Shown here in pieces: positions 1-11,430 of a stretch of 64,000 nt of DNA. This DNA is from Pelobates cultripes (Eukaryota > Chordata > Amphibia > Anura > Pelobatidae): positions 15,977,032 through 16,041,031 of the forward strand of contig OW240918.1 of assembly GCA_933207985.1 (NCBI GenBank), read 5' to 3'. Position numbers and translations under genes: made by a program. The notes below the pieces were generated by a model. It made no database searches and was not told where the DNA came from. It saw only the letters and a list, made by a program, of their open reading frames with translations. Numbering within the stretch: position 1 is the stretch's first letter; each line of letters begins with the position of its first letter.

Positions 1-424
1 ATAACATACAAGAGATGCAGCAAAGAACGCAATCTCTGATCTAATTCCCTTTAACAAGGTTTCCTGCCCCTTTAAAGGACAACTGAAGGCACCCATACCA
101 CTTAATCTCAATGACGTAGCCTGGGCACAGTTGCTCTGTAGTTTTTACCCTACCAGTAGAGGAAATAAAAAAAAAAAAAGAAACAACCGAGTAAGACTCG
201 GTAGTCATGTGAGCAAAACAGCATATTGAATTCAATGATGTCCTATGAGCAGCACTTGGATGTGCAGGAACCACGCACATCATTTTTCAATACGCCTCTA
301 TGAGGAGCACTGAACAGGTCATCACAGAGATCCGAATGACGCTGAGGGGGTCTCGGCGCTAGAATAAAAGTTAAAAAAATAAAGGTTTAAAAAAAAAAAA
401 AAAAAATGAAATAAATTAATAATA

Positions 425-500
425 ATATTTTGATAGCGCCAACAAATTATGCAGCACTTGACACCTCAGAACTGGGGTATCAGGGGAGGTAATAAAATTT
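425..500 (+). repeat. Short L2-like tail fragment
   Basis: The stretch contains TAGCGCCAACAAATTATGCAGC, here quoted only in part (TAGCGCCAACAAATTATG), the pattern shared with the copies at 19316, 60345 and 62305 in this window. It is preceded by an AATAATAATA run. These are taken as 3' ends of an L2-like LINE, common in frog genomes. Confidence 0.45.
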
Positions 501-1411
501 AAGTTTTAACATACCGGATGACTGATTTGCAGCCTCTTAGCGAAGGTGGCATATACGAACAAGAAAAAAAAAAATGTTTTAACCAGCATCCAAAATATAT
601 AAAAAGAATGGGGAGAAAAGATATAGCAGCTACAAAGTAGGCTAGAAAAAAAAATGGCAAGCCAATTTGATTAATCTACAAATGCTAGGTTTAAAATTAG
701 GGCATAAGTCGTAGAATGATACATTGATGTAAGTACGGAAATAAGCGGAAGTTCTACAGCAATCTCCATAGTTATTTATCTTTTTAATTGTACATTTTTA
801 TACATGGCCTGTTAAAAAGACCCAGATAAAATATAAAAAAAAAAGTAAACTAGTTTGCCAATAATATCCAGCCTCAAATAGTGATATAATCAATTTACAC
901 TCGTGTTCCAGTGTGCCAGATATATTAATAGTAAATGTGATCGTTATGAATGATTTGTCTTCAGGTAATGGGAGGAAGATGTTCCCTACGGTGCTTGGTG
1001 CTGACATCTTCTCATATAGATACATTGTTGTCTACTAATCTAAAACATGCCATTATTAGAAGGAGAACAGTTTCCATGGCAACTGTGAGTCATAAACCTT
1101 TAGTGGGTGTTTGGGTCTTTTTGCCTCAAGAAACAGCATCTGGCTTGGCAAAAAAGCTGTTGTTTTTGAGAGAGAAAGAAGGAAAAAAAAAAAAACAATA
1201 AAGAGGAATGAAATGTATGCGATATTCAATATTTCTGTCCTAGCACAAAAAATAAGGCTGCAATACAGTATTAGAATTCCCTGGGCACAATAGTTTACAC
1301 TTTGGTTCAGCTGGTTAACCGAACTGATATGATATATATATAAATGTATTTTTTTATTTAGACAAAAAAATAAAGAGAATGATCGTATCAAGTTCCCTTT
1401 TTTAAGTTCCA

Positions 1412-1492
1412 TTAACCCCTTAAGGACCAAACTTCTGGAATAAAAGGGAATCATGACATGTCACACATGTCATGTGTCCTTAAGGGGGTTAA
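1412..1492. repeat. 81-bp palindromic MITE with TTAA ends
   Basis: The element starts TTAACCCCTTAAGGACCA and ends GTCCTTAAGGGGGTTAA. Its ends are inverted repeats of each other, with a near-palindromic ACATGTCACACATGTCATGT centre. TTAA at both ends suggests a TTAA-targeting DNA transposon (Kolobok or piggyBac type). It has no coding capacity. Confidence 0.75.
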
Positions 1493-2425
1493 TTCAAAAT
1501 TAGGCAGCAGTGCATTGAACTGAAAGGAAAAAGTGCTTTTCCATTATACTGAATTTGCAGAAGAAAATACTATTCTTACAGACATCTTGGAATTTCATAC
1601 TACCTGCAACTCCCAGTATGCACATTTGCTGTATGTATGTGTTTTGCACATTCGCCAGTTGGTGCACGTGGTGTACAGAGTGAGGAGGCAGCTATAACAG
1701 TGCTTAACGTCGAAGCAAATGCATTTTTTCCCCTTTCCTTTTCATTTAACATGATGAAATTCTAAAAATTGTGGTTGCTACCAGCTGTCACTCAACTTTT
1801 TATTGTGTGACAGCTGACAAAACAGGGGACTGCTTTCACAGCGGAAGCAAGATATTACATCTGCGATGCCTTATGTCCTCTCATGGCTTTTCAATATTCT
1901 AGGTACAAAAAAAAAAAAAAAATATATAATTTGTGACACTAATTTAAGGAGTAACAAGTGGCAAATTCAATACACACTCAAAAATATATTTTATACAAAT
2001 GTACAAAACAGGCCCTGCGTACCACCCTTAAATGACCTTATCTGTGCTCATTGTCCTATGAACAGTGCTACTAGCTAAGCCAAAAAGATTGCAATTTCTT
2101 GCTCAAAAATATAAAACAGAGCTTGTAATTAGCTTATAATTCTTCAGTAGTCTCTAAAGAGTTGGTCAATTTCTGGGTCTGCCTTAACATGACAGGTATA
2201 AACATATTGAGTAATTTAACTGTTGCTATGCATTCTATTTTAGGATTGACAACGGTTCCACCGAGAAATGGCACGATCTAAATAGGCCACATGGGCCTTA
2301 ATGGGACACTCCATTGCCCAAATACAAAATAAATTAAAATCACCTATTCGTAAATATACCCCAAAAGAAATGAAAGACAGAAAAAGTATTTCAGCTTAAA
2401 TATCTTTTTAACATTAAATACTCAA

Positions 2426-2510
2426 AGCACCAAAATAACTTTAGATTAGTGAAGCAGTTTTGGTGCATAGATCATGCCCCTGCAGTCTCACTGCTCAATT
2501 CTCTGACATT
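2426..2510 (+). repeat. Stem-loop repeat related to that at 11345
   Basis: It contains AGCACCAAAATAACTTT and CAGTTTTGGTGCAT, which form imperfect inverted arms. CCTGCAGTCTCACTGC and CAATTCTCTG follow. The same blocks occur in opposite orientation at 11345-11430, showing one dispersed family. Confidence 0.5.
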
Positions 2511-2513
2511 TCG

Positions 2514-2745
2514 TTAAAGGACCACTATAGGCACCCAGACCACTTCAGCTCAATGAAGTGGTCTGGGTGCCAGGTCCATCTAGGATTAACCCTGCCTGCT
2601 GTAAACATAGCAGTTTCAGAAACAATGCTATGTTTACATTAGGGTTAATCCAGCCTCTAGTGGCTGTCTCATTGACAGCCACAAGAGGCACTTCTGTGCT
2701 TCTCACTGTGATTTTCAGCATCCATAGGAAAGCATTGAGACTGTT
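2514..2745 (+). repeat. Kolobok/T2-like MITE, truncated
   Basis: It begins TTAAAGGACCACTATAGG, the terminal sequence of the MITE family seen complete at 21552, 39861, 48557 and 52340. The inverted block ACCACTTCAGCTCAATGAAG and the TAGTGGCTGTCTCATTGACA block follow. No matching right terminus is seen, so the far end is placed by eye. Confidence 0.65.
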
Positions 2746-2856
2746 ATTCACACATAGGAGGCTCCTGCAGGCACTAGCAGGCTACTAACAGATAACTGAG
2801 ATAAGAAATTCTAAATTAAACACACTACAACAAAGGAAGTTTAAAAAAAATGACAT

Positions 2857-4341
2857 ACACTTAACCACTATATACGCGAAGAACTACACCCCGTTACTAC
2901 GCATAGCACATGCCGACCTGCAAAGGTGGACGACACTGGGAGTGTTCTGGCTGGGTTGGGTGGCGTCTGTAAAAATGAACCTACTCCCCCAATTGCTATA
3001 CCTCTTTCAGACGCCGCCCATCCCACCCCCACAAAGCAGATCTCAAAGCCCTACAATCGGCGGTCGATAAATTTATATGGAATGGCTGCAAAACCAGAGT
3101 CAGCAGAACCACACTTTATGTCCCCAAAAAACACAGAGGCCCAGGGCTACTGAACTTCACACACTACTACGCAGCAGCGCAATTAGCCCAGATCCAACAC
3201 TGGCACGCCCCACCACAAACCAAAATATGGGTAGACTTCGAACACATAATCTTTGGAAAAGACCATCCATCCCTATACATGTGTGTCCCCAAACCACACC
3301 GACCACTACCCCCCCCCATCCCAACTGCCCCAGCCATCATACATTCCTAGGACCTTTGGGACAAACTGCAGGACAAATATGAACTGTCCTTGATTCCTCT
3401 CCCCAATGACCCCGATATGGCAAACTATTCCCACCAGGGCTTACCCCCGTTCACTTTGCCCACTTCGACCAAAGGGACATCGTGAGGCTCAACCACCTGT
3501 ACCAAAACAACGCGGTAATAAGATACTCGGAAATCAAAGACGCGGACACTCTGACAACACTTGACCACTTCCGACATATTCAGTTACGCAGCTTCGCATC
3601 AACACCAATAATACAACAAGCCGGTACAGCCACACACACCCGATTTGAGAAAGAATGCACACACCACCCAATTAGAAAAGGTCAAATCTCATACCTATAC
3701 ACGACCCTGGCAACCCACCCCACCCAAGTAACACTAACTTACATAGCAGCCTGGGAAAAAAATCTAGGACCCCCAGAAGACAACACAGACTGGGCAGATA
3801 TCTGGGAAGCTACGGCCTCAATATCAATATGCGTAACACATGCGGAACAAGCATACAAGATGCTATTTCACTGGTACCTCACACCCCAACGCCTAGCATT
3901 AATCCACAAAACAACACCCAGCACATGCTGGAAACTCTGTGGAGAACAAGGGACATTCCTCCACTGCTGGTGGACAAGTCCCAAAATAAAACCCCTATGG
4001 ATCAGCGTCACCACGCTACTGACAAAAATTCTACACAAGCCATACCCACTGGACCCATAGGTCCTCCTACTCTCAAAACCACTAGAGAACCTAACCAGAG
4101 CAGACAAACTCGATGCACGCATCGCCCTAGCAACACGACGGGCAATAGCGGAACTGTACCATCACAAACGAGCATCACCAAAAAAATACAGGATAACATA
4201 CAAATGGATAAGCTCACATCCCAACTCCATGACACGCCCAAACACTTCCACAAGGTCTGGAACCCATGGCTAGAAGGAGACACCTCCCTACCCTGGTAAA
4301 TACAAACACAACTTGCACAGAAGCATACACCCCAAATCCAC
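2857..4341 (+). mobile_element. Old L1 ORF2 3' part (left half of the split plus-strand L1)
   Basis: Three-frame reading gives broken pieces of an L1 ORF2 C-terminal half. About 2955-3060 reads like the segment after the RT core (ASVKMNLLPQLLYLFQ). About 3065-3300 reads KFIWNGCK-like and YVPKKHRGPGLLNF-like pieces. 3482-4060 ends with FHWYLTPQRLALIHKTTP and TCWKLCGEQGTFLHCWW, matching the Cys-His tail of the intact L1 at 4870. The ORF ends with GDTSLPW and a TAA near 4300. Several frameshifts make it inactive. The 5' part of the element is missing. Confidence 0.85.
4330..4341 (+). repeat. Target-site duplication of the minus-strand L1, left copy
   Basis: CCCCAAATCCAC directly precedes the T-run (poly(A) tail of the minus-strand L1). 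The other flank at 10496-10507 reads CCCCAAATACAT, identical at 10 of 12 positions. Some of the C match at 10496 lies within a C homopolymer, so the exact length is uncertain. Confidence 0.6.
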
Positions 4342-4869
4342 TTTTTTTTTTTTTTTTTTGAAAATTTTAATGTATTTTCCTTTTTTTTTTTATAATTTAC
4401 ATTTTATTTTTCAGTAAAGTACTGGGATATAGGGTACAGAAAAGAAAAAGGGGGAGGGGAGGGGGTGGGGTACATCACAAATTCATTCAATATTCCATAC
4501 AGCTGGTTTCAAGTTGCGTATATCCTATGGATTACCTCAGGTTTTGTTTGTGACGATGACCTAATAGTGCGGGGCTTGGGCCCACACCAGGGTGAGGGAA
4601 GGGTTAGTAACCTGTCTTATCAAACTTTGTTGGGGGATAACCGGTTATAGTGTCACTAACGCATACGATCTTGGTGTTTGTTGTCTACCTTGGGGGAAGT
4701 GCGAGCATATGTGTGTGGGCGCGTTTCCATTTATTTATGGGTGTGTTTCTGTTTATTTATAGCAGAGCCCAATTTTGTATCCAGCGTTTGGGTGTTGCAG
4801 GCGGTCGGGGGGGTAGCTCTGTTCTGGATAGTAGCATATAATGTTCGGGGAAAGGGTTGGCTTATATAG
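4342..4869 (-). other. L1 3'UTR and poly(A) tail
   Basis: After the ORF2 stop the minus strand carries about 510 bp of untranslated sequence, with a C-rich tract (plus-strand G-run at about 4450-4470) and A/T-rich end, then the tail, seen as T(18) at 4342-4359. A second T-run at 4382-4391 lies inside the element. Confidence 0.8.
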
Positions 4870-7800
4870 TTATATGGTTATGGGTAGGTCTGGTACTCGC
4901 CGTTGGTTGGCGTATATGTTGGCCCATGGCGTCCAGGCTTCTCTCAGAGCCTGTGAATGTTTGGGGGAATTTGTGGTCATACGTTCATACGTATAGTATA
5001 GATGGATTTTGTCCAACAGTTGCTGTCTGGATGGGCAAATGTCACTTTTCCAGTTTGTCGCGATAAGATTCCTAGCCGCCAGTATGGTAAGTATAGCTAC
5101 CTGTTTTAAAGGTTTGGGTAGGGGTGTGGGGAATAGTAAGAATAGGCAAACTGATGGATTGAGAGTTACATTCTTGACATTTAAGGATTTGAGGGTGCTG
5201 TCCACATGTCGCCAAAGTGGTAGCAGGGCAGGGCAATCCCACCAAATGTGGATCATCGTGCCTTCTGTGTTTTTGCACCTCCAACATTCCGCTGTGACCG
5301 TGGGGTATATTTTGTGAAGTCTACTGGGTGTGAGGTACCACCTATAAATCAATTTTTTGTGGGCTTCCACATGGGAATAGCAGTTGGTGACACCTTTAAG
5401 TGCATTAAGAGAGCGCAACCAGGCGTCTCCTGATGGAGAGGAGGTGTATTCTGCTTGCCATTGTTTTTCGTAGGGAAAGTGTGTGGTGGCGGTGTTGTGT
5501 AGCAGTGAAGCATAACATAGAGCGAGGGACTTGGGTTTAGTGGGTGTCTGCCAGCATCTGTCATATATGGTGTCTAGGGAGTGGTGATCATAGGGTGCGG
5601 TGTCCCCTTGTGTAAGGATTTTATGGGCCGCGATACTTTTGAGTTGGAGGTATTGGAAAATGGAGGAATTCGGTAGTCCGTATTTCTTTTGGAGGTCCGG
5701 GAAGGGCATAAGTTGTTGGTTGTGGTAAGCGTCCGCTATGTGTGTGATACCTTGTTTCCTCCAAGAGCTCCACGTCAATCCCGGGGCTAGGGAGCTTAGG
5801 GCTGCCATTGGAGCTCTCGGGTGGAATTTTTTACTCTTGTTCTTAGAGTGATGTAGGCTGTCCCATTGTTTCATCGTGAGGACTGAGGTCTGGAACATAT
5901 GGGGTGTGTGTGGTCGGAATTGCGGGGGTGTCCATAGAATCGGTATTAGTGAGCCCCCAGGTGCAGTGGCGTGCTCCATATCTACCCATTGGAAGGTTCC
6001 TTTGGTGGCGTGGAGTTTAATTGCCGCCTCTAAGAGTGATGCTTTGTGATATTTGGCCACATCTGGGAGGCCTAGGCCACCCTGCTGTGTGCGTTGTTGG
6101 AGGAGTGAACTTGCTAGCCGTGGTTTATATGCCTCCCACACAAAAGAGGAGATTATGGCCTGTAGGTGTTTGTAAAACTTCGGGTTAGCATAGATAGGTA
6201 ACATTCTAAATTTGTATAGTAGCTTTGGGAGTAGCAACATCTTAACTGAGTTTATCCTACCTAGCCAGGAGAGTTTCACTTTTTTCCATTGATGGGTATG
6301 TGTTATGCAGAGTGATATTAAGGGTTTAAAGTTAAGATCAAAAGTTGTTGTGGGGGATGGCCCGAGTTTTACCCCCAGGTAGGTGATATCGTTAGTTCTC
6401 CAGTCAAAGGGGAATGCTTGTTTGAGTTGTACTTGCCGTGCATGTGGTAGATTTATTGGAAGGGCTTGTGTCTTGCTCTGGTTAAGTTTGTAGTATGATA
6501 GTTGTCCAAATTGGTCTAGTAGGTGTATCAGTGCTGGTACCGATTTTTCCGGTTCTTTGACTGTGAGCAGAATATCATCCGCAAACATAGAGAGACAATA
6601 TGTGTGGTGTTTTATGGGTATACCTGTGATCGAGCTGTGGTGTCTGATTTTATACGCTAAGGGTTCTAGTGATAGTATAAAGAGAAGCGGTGACAGAGGG
6701 CATCCTTGTCTTGTGCCGTTGGTAATATGGAAGGGCGTAGATAGGAAGCCTGAGTTGGATACTATCGCTTGTGGGGCGTTGTATAGGGCCATAATGCCTA
6801 CAATAAGGCATTCCGGAAATCCGAACCTGCGGAGGACCTGTTGCATATATTCCCAATTGACCCTATCGAAGGCCTTTTCGGCATCAAGGGCTAAAATTAG
6901 ACCCTTCGTTTGTGACTTGTGCATGTGTGATAGTATGTTTAGGATTTTTCTCGTGTTGTCCGAGCCTTGTCTGCCTTTGATGAACCCAGATTGGTCATTA
7001 TGTATCAGTGTAGGTAGAATTCGGATAGCCTATTGGCCAGGAGCTTGGCGTATAATTTGACATCTGCATTAATAAGGGAAATCGACCTAAAGTTCTGGCA
7101 TAGTGTTGGTGATTTACCTGGTTTGGGGAGTGTCGATATGTGGGCCGATAGCATGTCCCTGGGTATTTGCCCTGAAGTGTAGCAGGAGTTGAAGAGGTTC
7201 GTCAGGTGGGGTATGAGGGTTTTGGCGTAGGTTTGGTAATATAAATTGGAAAAGCCGTCTGGTCCTGGGGCTTTTTGCTTGGGTAGGTCATGGACAGTCG
7301 TTTCCACTTCACTTACTGTGAAAGGGGAGGTGAGAGTTGCTATGTCTTCAGCTCTTAGACTGGGGACATCTGTGGAGTGTAAGAAGTCCATAATAGATTG
7401 GGGGGAGGGTGGTGTTGTCTGCGGATCGTCTTTAAGATTGTACAGGGAGCTGTAGTAGGATGCGAACTCATTTACTATGTCTTGTGGGTTGATTATTTTG
7501 TGTTTTTTGGGATTTTGTATATACGCTATTTTTGAGGATTGTGACTTGGTTTTGAGCTGCGCGGCTAGTAGGGCCCCAGCTTTGTTTCCAGTGGCAAAGA
7601 ATTTGTGTTTGTATCTCTGCAATAGATAGGTGGTTTTCTCTAGTTCTAGTTGGTGGAGATCTTTGTGTAGTGTGGTTAGTTGTGCGTGTGTGTCTTTGGA
7701 GGGTTGTAGTTTATTTTTGTGTGTGAGATCTGCGATGTCCTGTATGAGTTGTGTGTATTTCATCCTACGTTGCTTGTGGTGGTAACTGGCTATTTTAATA

Positions 7801-8705
7801 ATTGTGCCTCTGATGACTGCTTTGTGTGCTTGCCATAGTGTCTCTATGCTTGTGCCTTCCGTTGCGTTTTCTTTGAAGTAGATGTCCATGTCGTGTTGTA
7901 TGTTGGCTACTATGTCTTGACTTGCGAGCAAGGTATCATTTAGTCTCCAGGTGCCTTTTCCTTTGAACATGTGTTGTTCTTGGATGGACAATGTGATAGG
8001 TGCGTGGTCTGACCACGTTATGAGGCCTATTCCTGCTGTTTGGACTCTGTCTATGTATTTGGTAGATATCAAGAACCTGTCTATCCTTGTGTATGTGTTA
8101 TGTACTGCAGAGTGGAAGGTATAATCTTTGTCAGTGGGATGGAGTATCCTCCAGGGGTCTACGAAGTCGTGTGTGAGGATGGTGTGTGCAATCTTGGAGG
8201 TGAGGGTTGTTAGTTGTTTGGTTGTTTTCGAATGGTCTGGGTGGTATGCGGATGTGTCTATGGAGGCATTTAGCAAAAAGTTGGTGTCCCCTCCAATTAT
8301 GGTATCTCCGAAGCGATATAATGAAAGTAAGCCAAATATTTTTACCATAAACTCGTGTTGGTTGTCATTTGGTCCATAGATGTTGACCAGTGTGTATGGG
8401 TTGTTGTTGATATAACATTGAATGATTAGGTATCTACCGTGTTTGTCACCAATTTTTTTTACCAATGTGAAGGATGCATCTTTGCTAATTAGAGTGGTTA
8501 CTCCTCTTTTTTTTGATTTATAACATGAGTGAAAATCGTGGGGGTATAGGGCAGAGTTAAATTTGGGCCTATTGCCCCATTTGAAGTGGGTTTCCTGGAA
8601 GAAAGCTATTTGGGCTTTAGATTTCTTGGCTTCTTCCAACGCTAGCCGTCGTTTGTGAGGTGTGTTGAGGCCTTTTGTGTTTAATGATATAATTGTGAGG
8701 GTCAT
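4870..8705 (-). pseudogene. L1 ORF2 (endonuclease plus reverse transcriptase), single frameshift
   Basis: The first open part (8705-7005) holds the APE endonuclease: SLNTKGLN, FFQETHF, NIYGPN, GGDTNF, RIDRFL and WSDHAP, all catalytic blocks present. It then starts the RT at LPKPGKSPTLCQNFRSISL. The second part (open through 6924 to 4870) continues with NDQSGFIKGRQ, LDAEKAFDRVNW, NGTRQGCPLSPLLF and the catalytic FADDILL. It finishes with a Cys/His tail (CWRC, then HIWWDC). The frames meet near 7022-7024, where one base appears to be missing; the first frame then stops at 7005-7007. Total length of about 1,280 residues is normal for L1. As it stands it cannot make full ORF2p. Confidence 0.93.
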
Positions 8706-9391
8706 TTTGTGTAGATTAGGGAATCTGCTATATAGGTCTTTGGTTTTTGTAACTTATCGCTCCATTGCCTATCTGTCATAAGAGTGGACGCCCTGCTGCA
8801 CCCTATAGGTTGCGTGGTGTGGTTTTGCAGGTATGGCCATAGCATGTTTAGATGTGATTTACCTGGTTTTAAAGTGGGGAAGCTGTCTGTGGGGGGGGGA
8901 GGGTACCGTGGGCTTTGGCTATACATGACATGGGTGTAACCCGTGTGTATAGCCCCATGGTTGGGTAGTAGGTAATGGTGAGGTGTGACATTAGCGACAC
9001 GTTAACATATAGGGACATAGACAATAAAAACAGTATAACATTTTGAACTATATACACATTGCCGTCAGGGGTGGTACTGGTGGGTACAAACGGCGTATAG
9101 GAGGCCATCATTGGCCTGGTGGGGGGGACCAGAGGGTTGACCTGCAAGAGGCTCTAATTGTGGGTACAGGGACTCTGTACAGCGTGGGTATTTAGCTAAT
9201 GTGCTACCCGTGAGTGGCCTTGTGAAATTAACAAATTATGCGATAGGGGATTCAACATGACGTGTTTCATAACTTGTTACCGCAAAATACAGGTGTGGAT
9301 TAAATCAAGTTAGGGCATCTCGAGTGGAAAGGGTTAGTACCAGGCCGTAAGAACGGCTAGAGATTGGCGTGTCAAGCTGTGCTCTGTAAAG
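8706..9391 (-). other. L1 inter-ORF region, 686 bp
   Basis: This separates the ORF1 stop from the ORF2 ATG. It is much longer than the few tens of bases I know from mammalian L1. It contains two overlapping small ORFs (9147-8869 and 8926-8702). The second ends in a TGA that overlaps the ORF2 start as ATGA. Neither small ORF resembles a known protein. Confidence 0.6.
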
Positions 9392-10363
9392 TCACTTAGC
9401 TGTACTCCAGTCTCTGGATATCTGTGCAGGGGAGCGTCTTGGTGGGATCTGCACTTCGCCGCCGGTCGGTGTCGGCTGGGGTATGTTCCATTCTTTCAGC
9501 AAGCGGTGTCCTTCTTCTACAGTGAGGATATGTTTTTCAACGCCGTTCCGCCTGAGGATCAGTCGTGCTGGAAAACCCCATCTGTAGATAATATTAGCCT
9601 TTCTCAGAGCCGTGGTGATCGGTGCCAGTGATTTCCTCTTAAGGAGTGTGGCCGCAGAGAGGTCAGTGAAAACCTGTATTTTTGCATATTTGCCTGGTAG
9701 TTCAGGGAGGAGTCTTGAGGCCCTCATGATTTTGTCTTTGGACGTAAAATAATGAAATTTTGCTATAGTGTCTCTTGGAAGGGATGTCGGCAGGTTCTTT
9801 GGCCGCGGGAGGCGGTGAATCCTGTCCAGTAGGAGTTCCGCCTGTGTCAGTTCTGGGGACAGGGCGTGAAAGAGGTCCGCTGCGAAGTTTGGCAGATCTT
9901 GTGGGGGTATATCATCAGGAATACCTCTTATGCGTACGTTGCTCCTCTTGTCCCTGTCTTTGTGGTCTGTTACTTTATTTGTCAAGAAATCGAGTTTGGC
10001 AGTGATATCTGTATATGCATCAGCCAGTGTGTTATGAGCACTTATAATCTCATCTGTTTTATCTTCCAGATGAGCAGTACGCTCACCTATTGCATGTATG
10101 TCAGCTTTAATGTCTCTTGCCAGTTTTGTGAATTCCATATGCACTGAGTTTTTGAGTTCTTCTAGCATTCTGTGTATGGAAGAATCTGTGGCTGGTGCAG
10201 AGGCATGTGTGGAGATAGATGCGTTGTCACTGCCGTCCGAGCAGGAAGCCGGCGAGGACGGGTTATCGGCGCCATCTTGGATTTTGTGTCTCGGCGATGT
10301 AAGTGCCGATATCAGCAGGTCTGCTGGTTTTTGCTTGGGTTTTTTAGTAGCCCGGTGTGCCAT
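9392..10363 (-). CDS. L1 ORF1 protein, 323 aa, intact
   Basis: L1 ORF1 proteins are RNA-binding chaperones that trimerise and coat the element's RNA. Residues 1-65 are a basic then Ser/Ala-rich head (MAHRATKKPKQKP). About 66-135 form a coiled coil with heptad leucines and isoleucines (MLEELKNSVHMEFTKLARDI onward). About 138-225 is the RRM, opening RSNVRIRGIPDDIP. About 226-300 is the C-terminal domain, with KYAKIQVFTDLSAATLLKR and IIYRWGFPARLIL. Length and domain order are normal for the family. The ATG at 10363 follows a short leader of about 130 nt. Confidence 0.93.
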   Translation of the reverse strand: MAHRATKKPKQKPADLLISALTSPRHKIQDGADNPSSPASCSDGSDNASISTHASAPATDSSIHRMLEELKNSVHMEFTKLARDIKADIHAIGERTAHLEDKTDEIISAHNTLADAYTDITAKLDFLTNKVTDHKDRDKRSNVRIRGIPDDIPPQDLPNFAADLFHALSPELTQAELLLDRIHRLPRPKNLPTSLPRDTIAKFHYFTSKDKIMRASRLLPELPGKYAKIQVFTDLSAATLLKRKSLAPITTALRKANIIYRWGFPARLILRRNGVEKHILTVEEGHRLLKEWNIPQPTPTGGEVQIPPRRSPAQISRDWSTAK

Positions 10364-10495
10364 GGTCCTTGTACACCCAGGGGAGCTCGTGACTTTAGTT
10401 TATGCCGCTGTTTTAGTCGCTGAGTGGAGCCTCATGTGCAGGAGCTTGCGGCTTACACGTTCGTCCTGGCTCGTCACGTGGCCACGCCCCCCCCC
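10364..10495 (-). promoter_or_regulatory. Short L1 leader beginning in a G-run
   Basis: The element's 5' end abuts a C(13) run (G-run on its own strand, 10487-10499), then GCGTGGCCACGTGACGAG with a CACGTG E-box, and about 110 bp to the ORF1 ATG. At about 130 bp the leader is shorter than typical L1 5'UTRs, so it may be slightly 5'-truncated or belong to a short-leader lineage. Confidence 0.5.
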
Positions 10496-10507
10496 CCCCA
10501 AATACAT
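10496..10507 (+). repeat. Target-site duplication of the minus-strand L1, right copy
   Basis: CCCCAAATACAT pairs with CCCCAAATCCAC at 4330-4341 (10 of 12 identical). Downstream sequence continues the plus-strand L1 3'UTR. Confidence 0.55.
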
Positions 10508-11030
10508 TCTTAACAAGTTCTAAAGACTATATTCCCAACATAGCTCCCCTTAAGCCCAATCATCACCTCACGCTACCCTACCCTACCCACCGGGCTGGGG
10601 CGCCGTGCGGCGGAGTACCCCAACTACCCATCCACGGACCCCCCCCACAACCCTATCTCTCGACCCACTGCACCACCTGACGCAAACACCAAGAGCCAAC
10701 TAACCACCAGGCTCCGAGATAACGACACACTGAAGGCTAATAGACTCATATACCGGGAAAACACCACCACCACAAAGATATACCAAAAACGGGGAAAAGC
10801 AGGACCATAACACAAACACCCCCAGGGAATAACAGACGCCCCAGAGGGCCCACAACTCTGCAGAACCGAGGGAAATGTTCACATCTTACATGACAGAGCA
10901 ACATAACAGTGAGAGAACAACACGTGGCCTAACAATCTCTTACATATCTCGTTCATACAACCGCAACAAAGGCAGGGGCTATACAAGTAAACCCTCGGAG
11001 TAGCCTAGAAAAACTGTACAGAACATGATT
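10508..11030 (+). mobile_element. Right remnant of the split plus-strand L1 (3'UTR)
   Basis: The C/A-rich, T-poor composition matches the left half at 2857-4341 rather than the surrounding intron. The L1 ORF2 stop lies 41 bp before the insertion, so this should be the rest of its 3'UTR. No clean poly(A) tail is seen; the end is placed where the sequence becomes T/A-rich. Inferred from position and composition. Confidence 0.55.
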
Positions 11031-11344
11031 TTTTTATTTTTTTTAAAGAAAAATTATGTACAACACAAGCCATTATTAACTCTGCATATGTAACGGGTGA
11101 TCGTGTGAATGTAAAAAGAAAAGAAACTGTACAACTGTGCATTACCCTTCTCCCCCCCCCATTCCCACTACTTTCTCTTCTGTAACCCACACCCCACCCA
11201 CCGAAATACACAAAATGAACCATAAATAAAGAATAAAAAAAAAATAAATACATACATTACTCTTTACAGGGATTGTGTACAGGGGTTATGTAATTCACAA
11301 GCAGCGGAGTTGTGATTAGAGCTGCATAGTGATTTAACTCCTAA

Positions 11345-11430
11345 ATGGCAGAGAATTGTGCAGTTAGACTGCAGGTGTATAATAAACGCACCAAAACAAC
11401 TTCATTAAGTTGAAGTTGTTTTGGTGCTTC
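11345..11430 (-). repeat. Stem-loop repeat with a perfect 17-bp inverted repeat
   Basis: Arms GCACCAAAACAACTTCA (11388-11404) and its exact reverse complement (11411-11427) flank a 6-base loop containing TTAA. The adjoining GCAGAGAATTGTGCAG and ACTGCAGG blocks are the inverted counterpart of the copy at 2426-2510. Confidence 0.6.

Larger units (their letters stand above)
4342..10495 (-). mobile_element. Near full-length L1 retrotransposon (6.15 kb)
   Basis: Read on the minus strand it has a short leader (10495-10364), ORF1 (10363-9392), a long inter-ORF segment (9391-8706), ORF2 (8705-4870, one frameshift), a 3'UTR (4869-4360) and a poly(A) tail seen as T(18) at 4342-4359. Flanking 12-bp imperfect duplications and the continuation of the plus-strand L1 on both sides show a single insertion into an older L1. 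Only one coding lesion was noticed, suggesting it is young relative to its host copy. Clade assignment (L1 versus Tx1-like) needs a tree. Confidence 0.92.

Noticed and set aside
6557..7060. 167-aa plus-strand ORF.
   Set aside because: It is the antisense shadow of L1 ORF2.
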